Of a DNA stretch of 13,460 nucleotides, positions 1 through 7,300 are shown one piece after another. How positions within the stretch are numbered: position 1 is the first letter of the stretch; each line of letters begins with the position of its first letter. The position numbers and the translations under genes were made by a program. The notes beneath the pieces were generated by a model. It was given only the letters and a program-made list of their open reading frames with translations. It did no database searches and was not told where the DNA came from. The DNA comes from CAZHCG01 sp046484285 (GTDB lineage: Bacteria > Myxococcota_A > Polyangia > JAAYKL01): assembly GCA_046484285.1 (NCBI GenBank), contig JAWOBP010000225.1, forward strand, positions 1-13,460, read 5' to 3'.

Positions 1-126
1 GACGATTCCTGCGTCACTCCTCCTCGAATTGGCGCTGCCAGTCCTTCGTCGTCGTTCCTTGGCCTCGCCGATGATCTCTCGCCCTGAACCCATCATTGAA
101 GGGTTGACGAGGCACTAGCCGCGGAG

Positions 127-549
127 ATGTTCCGCATCGAGAAGAGCGCCACGATGCGCGCCTCGATCATGGCGTTTCTCTCGTTCCTCGAGTGGACGAA
201 GAAGGCCGGCGCTCAGCAGGAGAGCCTCAAGCGGGCTTTGAAGGTCTGGTTTTTCAAAGCGCAAAAGCCTGGTAAGATAATCGCCGAGGGCGACGCGATC
301 GAGCGAATGCCCCTCGAGGAGCTGGAGCCGATGCTGTCCGAGCGGATCAGGAAGTGGCAGGACGAGCTCGTCGCCCAGGGCCGGGAGGAAGGCGAGGCCA
401 GAGGTCTATCCAGAGGCCGAGAGCAAGGCGTCGAAGAGGCCCGCCGGCGACTGGCCGCCAGGATGCTGGCCTCGGGCATGCCCATCGCCGAGGTGGCGAG
501 CCTGACCGATCTCGACGAGGACACTCTTCGATCACTTTCGGTCGACTGA
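127..549 (+). CDS. C-terminal remnant of an Rpn/PD-(D/E)XK transposase-like protein
   Basis: The 140-residue product has the tail typical of Rpn-family (recombination-promoting nuclease/putative transposase) and similar PD-(D/E)XK proteins: a Lys/Arg/Glu-rich helix with repeated Gly-Arg-Glu units (GREEGEARG, SRGREQG, residues 85-101), then a short helix-turn-helix-like end (about 112-138, ASGMPIAEVASLTDL). Full-length relatives are about 250-320 residues and carry the nuclease domain in their first half; no such domain is visible here. The same frame is closed by stops at 85-87 and 97-99, and positions 1-126 show no coding frame I can connect. I infer a truncated or decayed mobile-type gene. 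The start is uncertain: ATG 127 has GGAG directly against it, and ATG 154 is an alternative. It could also be an intact small protein of unknown role. Family assignment rests on tail style only. Confidence 0.5.
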   Translation: MFRIEKSATMRASIMAFLSFLEWTKKAGAQQESLKRALKVWFFKAQKPGKIIAEGDAIERMPLEELEPMLSERIRKWQDELVAQGREEGEARGLSRGREQGVEEARRRLAARMLASGMPIAEVASLTDLDEDTLRSLSVD

Positions 550-572
550 CAGCCACAAGCCACCATCCCGAC

Positions 573-591
573 CGCGGCCCTCGTGGCCGCG
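573..591 (+). terminator. GC-rich hairpin after the Rpn remnant, possible terminator
   Basis: A perfect 7-bp inverted repeat (CGCGGCC and GGCCGCG) encloses a 5-base loop (CTCGT). It lies 24 bases after the stop of the preceding gene. No T-run follows, so it is not a standard intrinsic terminator; it may only be a stable hairpin between two transcription units. Confidence 0.25.
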
Positions 592-636
592 ACGCCCAAC
601 CGGGGCCGGCGGTATCGGGTGAAGCGCCCTCTTCTC

Positions 637-665
637 TTGTCAAAGCACGACCCCCGGCGCATTAT
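637..665 (+). promoter_or_regulatory. Putative sigma70-type promoter of the S55 operon
   Basis: TTGTCA (637-642, 5 of 6 to the -35 consensus) and CATTAT (660-665, 4 of 6 to the -10 consensus) are separated by 17 bases. Transcription would begin near 672, only about 3 bases before ATG 675. This suggests a leaderless mRNA, and the ATG indeed has no Shine-Dalgarno sequence before it. Prediction from sequence only. Confidence 0.4.
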
Positions 666-674
666 TACCGCGCC

Positions 675-2483
675 ATGGAATTGGGCAGACCCGGCACGGC
701 TTCGATCACGGCCGCTTGGGCGGCGCTTTTGAGCCTCGCGCTTTGCACCGCGGCCTCGGCCGCCGAGCCGACGATCGCTCCCGAGGAGATCCGCCCCGGG
801 ATGAAGGGCCACGGCCTGACCGTGTTCGAGGGCACCGAGCCGCAGCGTTTCGACGTGGAGGTCGTGGCGGTGGTGCCCAACTTCGTTCTGCGCCAGAGCA
901 TGATCCTGATCCGCGCCGATCACCCGCTCACCGACCGCGCCGGGATCATCGGCGGAATGAGCGGCTCGCCGATCTACATCGACGGTCGCCTGGCCGGCGC
1001 CCTGGCCTACGGCTGGCGTTTCAGCAAGGAGCCGATCGCCGGCGTGACCCCGATCCGCGCCATGCTGGACGTGATCGAGCGGGATGATCTTCCCTTCGGC
1101 GCGCAGGCCCGGCGCCGAAACGAAAAAGGACGCCTGTCGCGTTTTCGAGCGCCGCTGGGAGACGCGCCGCCGCGCTCCAAGGCCGGAACGTACTTCCGCC
1201 GCTTCGGCTCTCCTAGCGAAGAGCGAATCGCTCCGGCACGGACGCCGCTGGCTCTCTCCGGCTTCGTGGGCGAGGCCCGCCGTTTGCTGAGCGAAGCGCT
1301 GGCGCCGTTCGACATCGACCCGGTCCAGGGCGGCGGCTCGGGCGGAGAAGAAGGCCCGACGCGGTTCGAGCCGGGCTCCGCGATCGGCGTGCAGCTGATC
1401 CGCGGCGACCTCAGCGCGACCGGGATCGGTACCGTGACCGCCGTGCGCGACGACCGCGTGCTGGCCTTCGGCCACCCGATGTTCAACATGGGAAGCGGGC
1501 TGCTGCCCGTCTCGACCGCGCGGATCCACACCGTGATCCCCTCTTTGAACCGCTCGAACAAGATCGGCAGCCCGCTCGCCGAGTGCGGAGCTTTGGTGCA
1601 GGACCGGATCTTCGGCGTGCTGGCCCGCACCGACCGCCGCGCGCCGACCATTCCGGTCGTCTTCACCTTGCGCGACGAGCGCGGCCGCCGGCTCGACGAG
1701 TACGAGGTGGAGATGCTCTCACACGACCTGCTCACGCCGCGCTTTCTGCGCGCCGTGCTGGTCAGCGCAATCCGCGACATGGCCTCCGACATGGCGGACG
1801 TGACCGCCGAGCTGGAGGCCAGGATCGAGGTCTCCGGCCGGCCGCCGGTGACCCTCTACGACTCGGGCACCTCGCGCGCCGGCTTGCTCTCGCTGGCCGG
1901 CTACTTCCGTCCGACCTCGCTGGTGGGCGAGATTCTGCGCAATCCGTTCGAGGAGACCGAGCTGGAGAAGCTGCGCTTCGACGTGAAGCTTAGCTACGGC
2001 AGGCGCGTGGCCGAGGTGGTCGGAGCCTACCTGACCAGCGAGGAGCCGCTGCCCGGCGACTTGCTCAACGTGCACGTCAGGCTCCGTCACTACGGCAGCG
2101 AGGAGCAGCTCACGGTCGTGCCGGTGCGCGTGCCGGAGTCCGCGGCCAACCGCAAGATAAAGATCACCGTCGGCGGTGGAGACTACGTGCTGCCGGTGAT
2201 ACCCGAGCCCCAGAGCCTGGACGACATGCTGGCCAACGCTTCCCGCCACCACCCGCCGCAGTCGCTGGTGGTCGGGATCGACATTCCCGGGGAAGGCATC
2301 GAGCTGCGCGGGCGGGTGCTCGAGCGCCTGCCCGCCTCCGCGGTCTCGGCGCTGCACCCCAGAGCGGGCTTCGAGCAGATCGATATCCATCACACGGCGG
2401 TGCGCGAGGTCGTGCCGCTGGACTTCCTGGTGGCCGGCCAGGACTCGATCCAGGTCGAGGTCGGCAGTCGGAGGGAGAGATGA
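675..2483 (+). CDS. Secreted SpoIVB-type (S55) serine peptidase with permuted motif order
   Basis: This 602-residue protein begins with a signal peptide (about 1-30, cleavage after ASA), so it should act in the periplasm or outside the cell. The S55 nucleophile motif is clear: GIIGGMSGSPIY with Ser96, and an Asp82 placed like the SpoIVB triad Asp, one residue closer to the Ser. The other S55 half follows later: GIGTVT (250-255) and LAFGHP with His267, matching the SpoIVB GIGTLTF and ALGH region. In Bacillus SpoIVB (H236, D363, S378) His comes first; here Asp and Ser come first, so the domain looks circularly permuted. No PDZ domain is obvious. Residues about 330-602 are an extra region with no motif I recognise. 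ATG 675 was chosen because it starts the signal peptide; the frame is open far upstream but reads as low-quality Arg-rich sequence there. The stop overlaps the next start (ATGA). Substrate unknown. Confidence 0.85.
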   Translation: MELGRPGTASITAAWAALLSLALCTAASAAEPTIAPEEIRPGMKGHGLTVFEGTEPQRFDVEVVAVVPNFVLRQSMILIRADHPLTDRAGIIGGMSGSPIYIDGRLAGALAYGWRFSKEPIAGVTPIRAMLDVIERDDLPFGAQARRRNEKGRLSRFRAPLGDAPPRSKAGTYFRRFGSPSEERIAPARTPLALSGFVGEARRLLSEALAPFDIDPVQGGGSGGEEGPTRFEPGSAIGVQLIRGDLSATGIGTVTAVRDDRVLAFGHPMFNMGSGLLPVSTARIHTVIPSLNRSNKIGSPLAECGALVQDRIFGVLARTDRRAPTIPVVFTLRDERGRRLDEYEVEMLSHDLLTPRFLRAVLVSAIRDMASDMADVTAELEARIEVSGRPPVTLYDSGTSRAGLLSLAGYFRPTSLVGEILRNPFEETELEKLRFDVKLSYGRRVAEVVGAYLTSEEPLPGDLLNVHVRLRHYGSEEQLTVVPVRVPESAANRKIKITVGGGDYVLPVIPEPQSLDDMLANASRHHPPQSLVVGIDIPGEGIELRGRVLERLPASAVSALHPRAGFEQIDIHHTAVREVVPLDFLVAGQDSIQVEVGSRRER

Positions 2484-4597
2484 GAGCAGCTCTGTTGCGT
2501 GTCGCTGCAGTGGCCGCGGCGCTGGGAATCGCGCTTACGGCCGTGCCGTTCGTTGCGGCGGCCGGAGGAACGCGCCTGTGGGAGATCGCCGGGCAAGAGG
2601 AGCTGGAGAAGGGATCGGCCGTGCGGACCGCGATCTCGAGCAGCGGAGAAGTCTCGCTGGGGCTGGCCGCCACCCGGCTCGACCTCGAGGGCGTGGGAAT
2701 GGTCTGGTCGTGCCTGCGCGGCGAGGACGGCTCGATCTTCATCGGCACGGGCTACGACGGCCGCATCTTCCGCGTCCGCGGCGAGAAGGTCGAGGAGATC
2801 GCCACTACCGGCCAGCTGGTGATAACCGCGCTGGCTCTCGACTCCCAAGGAGACCTCTACGCCGCCGCCCTGCCCGACCCCGCGATCTGGAAGATACCCG
2901 GCGCCGCCGGGATCGAAGGCGAGCCGATCGAGGCCGAAAAGTGGGCCGAGCTGCCCGAGCCGGTCGAGCACGTCTGGGCGCTGGAGCTCGACGACGAGGG
3001 GCGCACCCTGTTCGCGGCGACCGGCCCGGAGGGTCAGCTCTGGGCGGTCGGCAGGGACGCGGTGCCCGCCTTGCACCTCGAGACCGGCGAAGATCACATC
3101 CTCTCGGCCGCGCGCGGGCCGGACGGCGCCCTGCTTGTCGGGACCAGCCCCGAAGCGCTGCTGCTGGAGGTCACCGGTCCGGGGCGCTTCAGAACGCTGA
3201 TCGATTTCGACGCGACCGAGGTCAAGGCGATCGCGGTCCACGAGGGAGCGGTGATCGCCGCGGTCAACAAGTTCAAGCGCGCGCCGGCGATTCCCACCAA
3301 GAAGAGCAGCTCCGCCAAGAAAAAAGCCCGCAAGGCCCGCGAGGTGGGCGACGGCTCCCTGTGGCGGATCCTCCCCGACGGACGCCAGGAGAAGCTCTGG
3401 GAGCGGGACGACGGGCACGTGGTCGCGCTGGCGATCGACGACGGCGGGCGCACCTTTCTCGGTCTGGGCGCCGAGGGCAAGGTCGTCTCGGTCTCGCCCG
3501 AGCGCATCTCCCGCACCGATCTCGACCTGGACGAGCGCCAGGTGATGGCGCTGGTCGCCGAGGGCGACCTGCTCTTCGCCGGCACCGGAGACGCCGGCTC
3601 GGCCTACGCGGTCGAACGCTCGCGCAAGGCCGATGCGTTCTACCTCTCACCTCCTCTCGACGCCGGCACCACCGCGCGCTGGGGTCGCGGCGGCTGGTAC
3701 GGGAGCGGCCGCCTGCTGGTCGAGTCCCGCTCGGGCAACACCGCAGTTCCGGACGAGAGCTGGTCGGCCTGGTCGGCTCCGTTGAAACGCGAAGGAGAAA
3801 TCCCGTCCGACGCGGCGCGCTACCTGCAGCTCCGCTTCTTTTGGAAGCGGGACGCCGGCGCCGTGCTGGAGAGCGCCGAGGTCGCCTACCGCCCGCTCAA
3901 CCGCCGCGCCGTGATCACCGAGCTCGATCCCGACTCGCCGTTCCACGGCAAGGGTAAGCCTGGCAAATCCAAGAATAAATCGGACGAAAAAGTCGTCGCG
4001 CTCAGCGAGCGCACGATCGAGGCCCGGCCGGCGCGCGGCAACGACGGCGAGCTGAACCTGTCCTGGAAGGTGGACAACCCGGACGGCGACACTCTGCGCT
4101 ACCGGCTGTGGTACCGGGCGGTCGGCGAGGATCTGTGGCGCCCCATCATTGACGAGGACTACCTGCTGACTCGCAGCCGCTACGACTGGAAGACCGAGAC
4201 GGTTCCCGAGGGGCGCTACCAGATCCGGCTGACCGCCGACGACTCGCCGAGCAACGATCCCTCGGCGGTGCTGAGCGACGAGCTGATCTCGGTTCCGGTG
4301 CTGGTGGACAACCACCAGCCCCGCGTGAAAGAGCTGCGTCGCCGGGGCGACGAGATCCAGGGCGTCGCCGAGGACGGCTTTTCCGCGATCTCCGCGCTCG
4401 AGATGTCGCTGGACGGCGGCCCCTGGCTGCCGCTGTTCTGCAAGGACGGAATCTTCGACGAGGCCGAGGAGGAGTTCGAGATCGAGCTACCCGCCGAGCT
4501 CGAGGCCGGTCCCCACGCCGTTGCGGTCCGGGCGTACGACCGCGCCGGAAACGCGGGCACGGCCGAGATCCACATCGAGGTCGAAAAGCGGCCATGA
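2480..4597 (+). CDS. Secreted beta-propeller protein with C-terminal beta-sandwich domains
   Basis: The 705-residue product has a signal peptide (about 1-28, ending VPFVAAA), so it is exported like its upstream neighbour. Residues about 70-380 hold around seven repeats of the type 'V-x-A-L-x-x-D-x-x-G-x-L-x-A-G-T-G-x-x-G' (for example SIFIGTGYDGRIFRV at 85-99, LFAATGPEGQLWAV at 177-190, LLFAGTGDAGSAYAV at 364-378), typical of a beta-propeller. About 385-470 resembles a beta-sandwich often following such propellers (RSGNTAVPDESWSAWS, 417-432), and 505-606 and 612-702 look like fibronectin III/Ig-like modules. A Lys-rich loop interrupts the propeller at 264-287. No catalytic motif is seen; a binding or scaffolding role for the S55 peptidase is an inference from coupling. 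GGAGG at 2470-2474 precedes ATG 2480, which overlaps the previous stop; the end overlaps the next ATG. Confidence 0.75.
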   Translation: MRAALLRVAAVAAALGIALTAVPFVAAAGGTRLWEIAGQEELEKGSAVRTAISSSGEVSLGLAATRLDLEGVGMVWSCLRGEDGSIFIGTGYDGRIFRVRGEKVEEIATTGQLVITALALDSQGDLYAAALPDPAIWKIPGAAGIEGEPIEAEKWAELPEPVEHVWALELDDEGRTLFAATGPEGQLWAVGRDAVPALHLETGEDHILSAARGPDGALLVGTSPEALLLEVTGPGRFRTLIDFDATEVKAIAVHEGAVIAAVNKFKRAPAIPTKKSSSAKKKARKAREVGDGSLWRILPDGRQEKLWERDDGHVVALAIDDGGRTFLGLGAEGKVVSVSPERISRTDLDLDERQVMALVAEGDLLFAGTGDAGSAYAVERSRKADAFYLSPPLDAGTTARWGRGGWYGSGRLLVESRSGNTAVPDESWSAWSAPLKREGEIPSDAARYLQLRFFWKRDAGAVLESAEVAYRPLNRRAVITELDPDSPFHGKGKPGKSKNKSDEKVVALSERTIEARPARGNDGELNLSWKVDNPDGDTLRYRLWYRAVGEDLWRPIIDEDYLLTRSRYDWKTETVPEGRYQIRLTADDSPSNDPSAVLSDELISVPVLVDNHQPRVKELRRRGDEIQGVAEDGFSAISALEMSLDGGPWLPLFCKDGIFDEAEEEFEIELPAELEAGPHAVAVRAYDRAGNAGTAEIHIEVEKRP

Positions 4598-5478
4598 GCC
4601 TCGCCGTCCGACTGCGAGGACGCCGCGTCGGGCTGGCGCTGGCCTCCGGTTTCTTCGGCTTCTACCACCACGCCGGAGTGCTGCTCGCCCTCGACGAGCT
4701 GGGAGTCCGCCCCGCGAGGGTCGCGGGCAACAGCGCCGGCGCGCTGGTCGGCTCGCTCTACGCCGCCGGTCTGGCTCCGGCGGAAATTCGCGATCTGCTG
4801 CTCTCCGTGAGGCGCGGGGACTTCTGGGATCCAGGCTGGCCGCTGGGCAAGACCGGCTTCGGCCTGCTGGCCGGTCACCGCTTCGCCGCCACGCTGGCCG
4901 AGGCTCTGCCGGTCCACTCCTTCGATCGCTGCCGCGCTCCTTTCGCCGCGGGCGTCTACGACTTGGACGACGGCCGCGTTCGACACCTGGACGACGGGCC
5001 GCTGATCCCGGCCGTGCTTGCCTCGTGCGCGGTTCCCTACCTCTTTTCCCCGGTGGAAATAGACGGGCGGAGATACTGGGACGGTGGATTCGGCGAGAAG
5101 ACGCCGCTGGTCCCGTTTTTGACCAGCCGGGACGTGGACGCCGTGGTCGTCTCCTACCTGCCGCCGCGCACCGGCGGAAAATCCGAGAAGAGCGGCTGGC
5201 GGCGCTTCGTTCCGTCTCTCTCCAGCCTGGCCGCCAGCATTCCCGAATTGGAGCGCGTGGAGCGCGACCGCGAGTCGGCGCGGTTGCTTCGCGAAAACGG
5301 GATCGACGTGCTCGTGCTGGCGCCCGAGCGCGTCGAGCTCGGGCCGTTCAGCCTGGGCCGGGCGCCCGAGGCGATGCGCCGCGGCCGGCTCGGAGCTCGC
5401 GCGATCCTCGATTCAAACGACGAGTCGCTGCTCGGCCACGAGCTGCTTCGCTCGAATCAACCTCCGGCCGAACGCTGA
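4594..5478 (+). CDS. Patatin-like phospholipase family protein (variant oxyanion loop)
   Basis: This 294-residue protein carries the patatin catalytic dyad: nucleophile Ser47 in GNSAG (45-49) and Asp163 in DGG (163-165), so it probably hydrolyses acyl esters of lipids. The oxyanion loop is unusual. The common G-G-G-x-R-G is replaced by SGFFGFYHHAGVL (18-30), which lacks the Arg. I recall a similar 'GFFGF' form from other deltaproteobacterial patatins, so this may be a subfamily rather than decay. No signal peptide or membrane segment is visible; it should be cytoplasmic or membrane-peripheral, unlike the two secreted proteins encoded before it. Its start overlaps the upstream stop (ATGA), indicating translational coupling and a shared operon. 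Patatin membership is firm; substrate and link to the peptidase are unknown. Confidence 0.85.
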   Translation: MSLAVRLRGRRVGLALASGFFGFYHHAGVLLALDELGVRPARVAGNSAGALVGSLYAAGLAPAEIRDLLLSVRRGDFWDPGWPLGKTGFGLLAGHRFAATLAEALPVHSFDRCRAPFAAGVYDLDDGRVRHLDDGPLIPAVLASCAVPYLFSPVEIDGRRYWDGGFGEKTPLVPFLTSRDVDAVVVSYLPPRTGGKSEKSGWRRFVPSLSSLAASIPELERVERDRESARLLRENGIDVLVLAPERVELGPFSLGRAPEAMRRGRLGARAILDSNDESLLGHELLRSNQPPAER

Positions 5479-5509
5479 AAATATGAGTCCGCGCCTACGG
5501 TTCGTGACG

Positions 5510-5540
5510 TTGAGACAGATGGAGAGCAACGTGTTATCAT
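5510..5540 (+). promoter_or_regulatory. Putative promoter of the vWA lipoprotein gene
   Basis: TTGAGA (5510-5515) and TATCAT (5535-5540) each match 5 of 6 consensus bases but are 19 bases apart, slightly long. It would start transcription about 30 bases before the Shine-Dalgarno sequence at 5567-5572. Prediction only. Confidence 0.3.
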
Positions 5541-5566
5541 TCAGCCGGCGGCAGTCGAAAGCCGCC

Positions 5567-5572
5567 AGGAGG
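5567..5572 (+). promoter_or_regulatory. Shine-Dalgarno AGGAGG fixing the start at 5579
   Basis: A consensus AGGAGG lies 6 bases before ATG 5579. The open frame extends back to 5483, but only the start at 5579 has this site and places a lipoprotein signal at the N-terminus, so it decides the start. Confidence 0.8.
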
Positions 5573-5578
5573 TCAGTC

Positions 5579-6628
5579 ATGAGCAAGTCTTTCACCCTGG
5601 CAATTCTGATCGTATTTGCATTCGCCGCGGCCCTGGCCTGCTCTTCGGCCGGCGACCACGACGGGAATGGCGACGGCAGCGACGGCGACGCGGACGGCGA
5701 CAGCGACACCGACGCCGATACCGATGCCGACACGGACACCTACACGGGCTCGCCGCCTTCGGGCTGCACCAAGATGGACATCCTGTTCGTGATCGACGAT
5801 TCCGGGTCGATGAGCTGCGAGCAGGAGATGCTGACCCAGGCGTTCCCCGAGTTCGTCCAGGTGATCGAGGACTACAACCAGGAGAACAACAACGATCTGA
5901 CCTACCGGATCGGCGTGACCGCCACCAGCCGCACCTTGAGCTACACGATCGATCCGCCTCCGATCGGGCCGATCGACATCCCGCCGATGAACATGAACGA
6001 AACGGGTCTCGACGGCGAGTTGGCCGAGGTGGGTGGTCAGAAATGGATCGACGGGCCGGGCAACCAGTCCGAGATCGTCTCCTGGTTCTCAGACGCTGCC
6101 GCAGTCGGAACGGGCGGCACCTCCTACGAGATGCCGCTGCAGTGCATGGCTTTGTCGCTGCTGAAGAACCAGGAAGGCGAGGCCAACGAAGGGTTCCTGA
6201 GACCGGATTCGCTGTTCATCGCGGTGATCATCACCGACGAGGACGACTGCTCGCGGACGGACAACAACTTCACCGTTCCCGACGACAGCTGCATGGCCGA
6301 CCCGGAGGAGCACAACCTGGTCGAGCTGCAGGAGTACAAGGACCTGCTCGACGACCAGTTCGGCGGTCCCGAGCGCTACGTGGTCGTCGCGATCGCCGGG
6401 CTGAACGGTTGCGACGCCGACGCCTACCCGACCAACTGCGACGAGGACGACTCCTACGCCGGCGCCAAGGAGGCGATCCGGCTGCAAGACTTCATCACCA
6501 ACTACATCGGCGAGGGCGAGGACGAGAACGGCGTCTTTTCCGACATCTGCTCCAACACGATGTCCGAGGCGCTCGACGAGGCGCTCAACAAGATGACCGT
6601 CGCCTGCGACGAGTTCCCCGTCGAGTAG
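5579..6628 (+). CDS. Lipoprotein with von Willebrand factor A domain
   Basis: The 349-residue product starts with a lipoprotein signal (hydrophobic 5-20, AALAC with Cys21 as likely lipidated residue), so it is probably anchored in an envelope membrane. An Asp-rich linker (about 26-56, units such as DADGDSDTD) separates the anchor from a vWA domain. The metal-binding MIDAS motif is DDSGS (74-78 region, Asp73, Ser75 and Ser77 as D-x-S-x-S), with a later candidate Thr in GTGGTS (177-182) and Asp220 in VIITDEDDCS (216-225). The last form is common in myxobacterial vWA lipoproteins. Several Cys residues (63, 80, 189, 224, 238, 278, 287, 324, 343) suggest disulfides. Such domains bind proteins or matrix through a divalent metal; the ligand is unknown. 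The next gene follows after 45 bases with no terminator seen, so the two may share a transcript. Confidence 0.85.
   Translation: MSKSFTLAILIVFAFAAALACSSAGDHDGNGDGSDGDADGDSDTDADTDADTDTYTGSPPSGCTKMDILFVIDDSGSMSCEQEMLTQAFPEFVQVIEDYNQENNNDLTYRIGVTATSRTLSYTIDPPPIGPIDIPPMNMNETGLDGELAEVGGQKWIDGPGNQSEIVSWFSDAAAVGTGGTSYEMPLQCMALSLLKNQEGEANEGFLRPDSLFIAVIITDEDDCSRTDNNFTVPDDSCMADPEEHNLVELQEYKDLLDDQFGGPERYVVVAIAGLNGCDADAYPTNCDEDDSYAGAKEAIRLQDFITNYIGEGEDENGVFSDICSNTMSEALDEALNKMTVACDEFPVE
5672..5740 (+). repeat. Six-base periodic Asp-codon repeat (acidic linker)
   Basis: Imperfect hexamer units of the form GAC/GAT plus a Gly, Ala, Ser or Thr codon encode alternating Asp-x pairs in the linker of the vWA lipoprotein. 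Such repeats can change length by slippage, and the alternating acidic residues could bind calcium. Confidence 0.75.
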
Positions 6629-6673
6629 CTCCCAACGAGCCCGCTTTCTTTCACCGCCCGCCGGAGGATTGGC

Positions 6674-7228
6674 ATGTCACGAGACGACGACCGCCGCGAG
6701 CGCGACTGGCGCGAGATCGACCGCCGCAAGGATCGCTCCAGGCACCGCCAGCCCGACCGCCGCTCGATGGACCCGCGCCGGCGGGCCCGCTCGGAGTCGG
6801 CCTCCAAGGTCTACCGCTCCCAGCTCGACTCCTTCTTCGACGGCGACGGCAGGGCGCCGGCCCACGTCGGGGACAAGCTGGCCGAGCTGGACGACGTCTC
6901 TCCCGAGGGCAAACGACGCAAGGCCGCCTTGGACGCAATCCGCGAGGCCAAGACGTCTTTTGCCGCGGCCAAGGCGGTCAACTCGTTTTTGAAGAAGTGG
7001 GAGCTGCCGCCCGACCACGACGTGCTGGCGGCCGTGCTCGCCTCGGCCGACGAGGACCACCAGCGAGCAGCGCTGGACCAGGTCTCCGAGCTGCTTCAGC
7101 GCGGCCGCCCTCCCAAGCGCAAGGCCGTGCTCGAGCAGCGCCTGAGACGGATCGCCGATCTGGGCGACGAGCCCGACCTGATCGACGACGCCAAGGAACT
7201 GCTGCGCCGCCTGCGCGATTTCCCCTGA
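6674..7228 (+). CDS. Conserved-looking hypothetical protein, charged N-terminus
   Basis: I do not recognise this 184-residue protein with certainty. Its first 45 residues are extremely rich in Asp and Arg (DDDRRERDWREIDRRKD at 4-20) and probably disordered; a nucleic-acid or protein contact is possible. The rest is predicted helical (about 60-184) with regularly spaced amphipathic helices (for example ALDAIREAKTSF, VLAAVLASADEDHQRAALDQ), and the C-terminal half could be a short HEAT-like or helical bundle. There is no signal peptide or membrane segment, so it is likely cytoplasmic. A good GGAGGA (6663-6668) lies 5 bases before ATG 6674, and codon third positions are strongly G/C, supporting a real gene. 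It follows the vWA gene closely and may be co-transcribed. Confidence 0.7.
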   Translation: MSRDDDRRERDWREIDRRKDRSRHRQPDRRSMDPRRRARSESASKVYRSQLDSFFDGDGRAPAHVGDKLAELDDVSPEGKRRKAALDAIREAKTSFAAAKAVNSFLKKWELPPDHDVLAAVLASADEDHQRAALDQVSELLQRGRPPKRKAVLEQRLRRIADLGDEPDLIDDAKELLRRLRDFP

Positions 7229-7285
7229 CGCTCGGCCGCAAGGCCTCTCGCCAGAAATCGTCCTGGAGAGTCTCCGCGCCTGCGC

Positions 7286-7291
7286 TACGCT
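7286..7291 (+). promoter_or_regulatory. Possible -10 box of the ATP-grasp gene (leaderless)
   Basis: TACGCT (7286-7291) ends 9 bases before ATG 7301, and no Shine-Dalgarno sequence precedes that ATG. The -35 region is poor (CTGGAG at 7263-7268). The spacing matches a leaderless start, but the evidence is weak. Confidence 0.25.
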
Positions 7292-7300
7292 TGGTTGCAG

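Noticed and set aside
14..120. Short minus-strand frame ending near position 14 (KDWQRQFEEE end)
   Set aside because: Too short, without a start or a known family; probably chance.
354..674. N-terminal extension of the S55 frame upstream of ATG 675
   Set aside because: Arg/Pro/Gly-rich sequence overlapping the previous gene; ATG 675 begins a good signal peptide.
213..1529. A 438-codon minus-strand frame across the Rpn remnant and S55 gene
   Set aside because: No motif, shadow-like composition, and it lies opposite strong S55 motifs.
5672..5740. Periodic repeat as a CRISPR array or intergenic tandem repeat
   Set aside because: The six-base period is in frame and encodes the acidic linker of the lipoprotein; no spacers are present.
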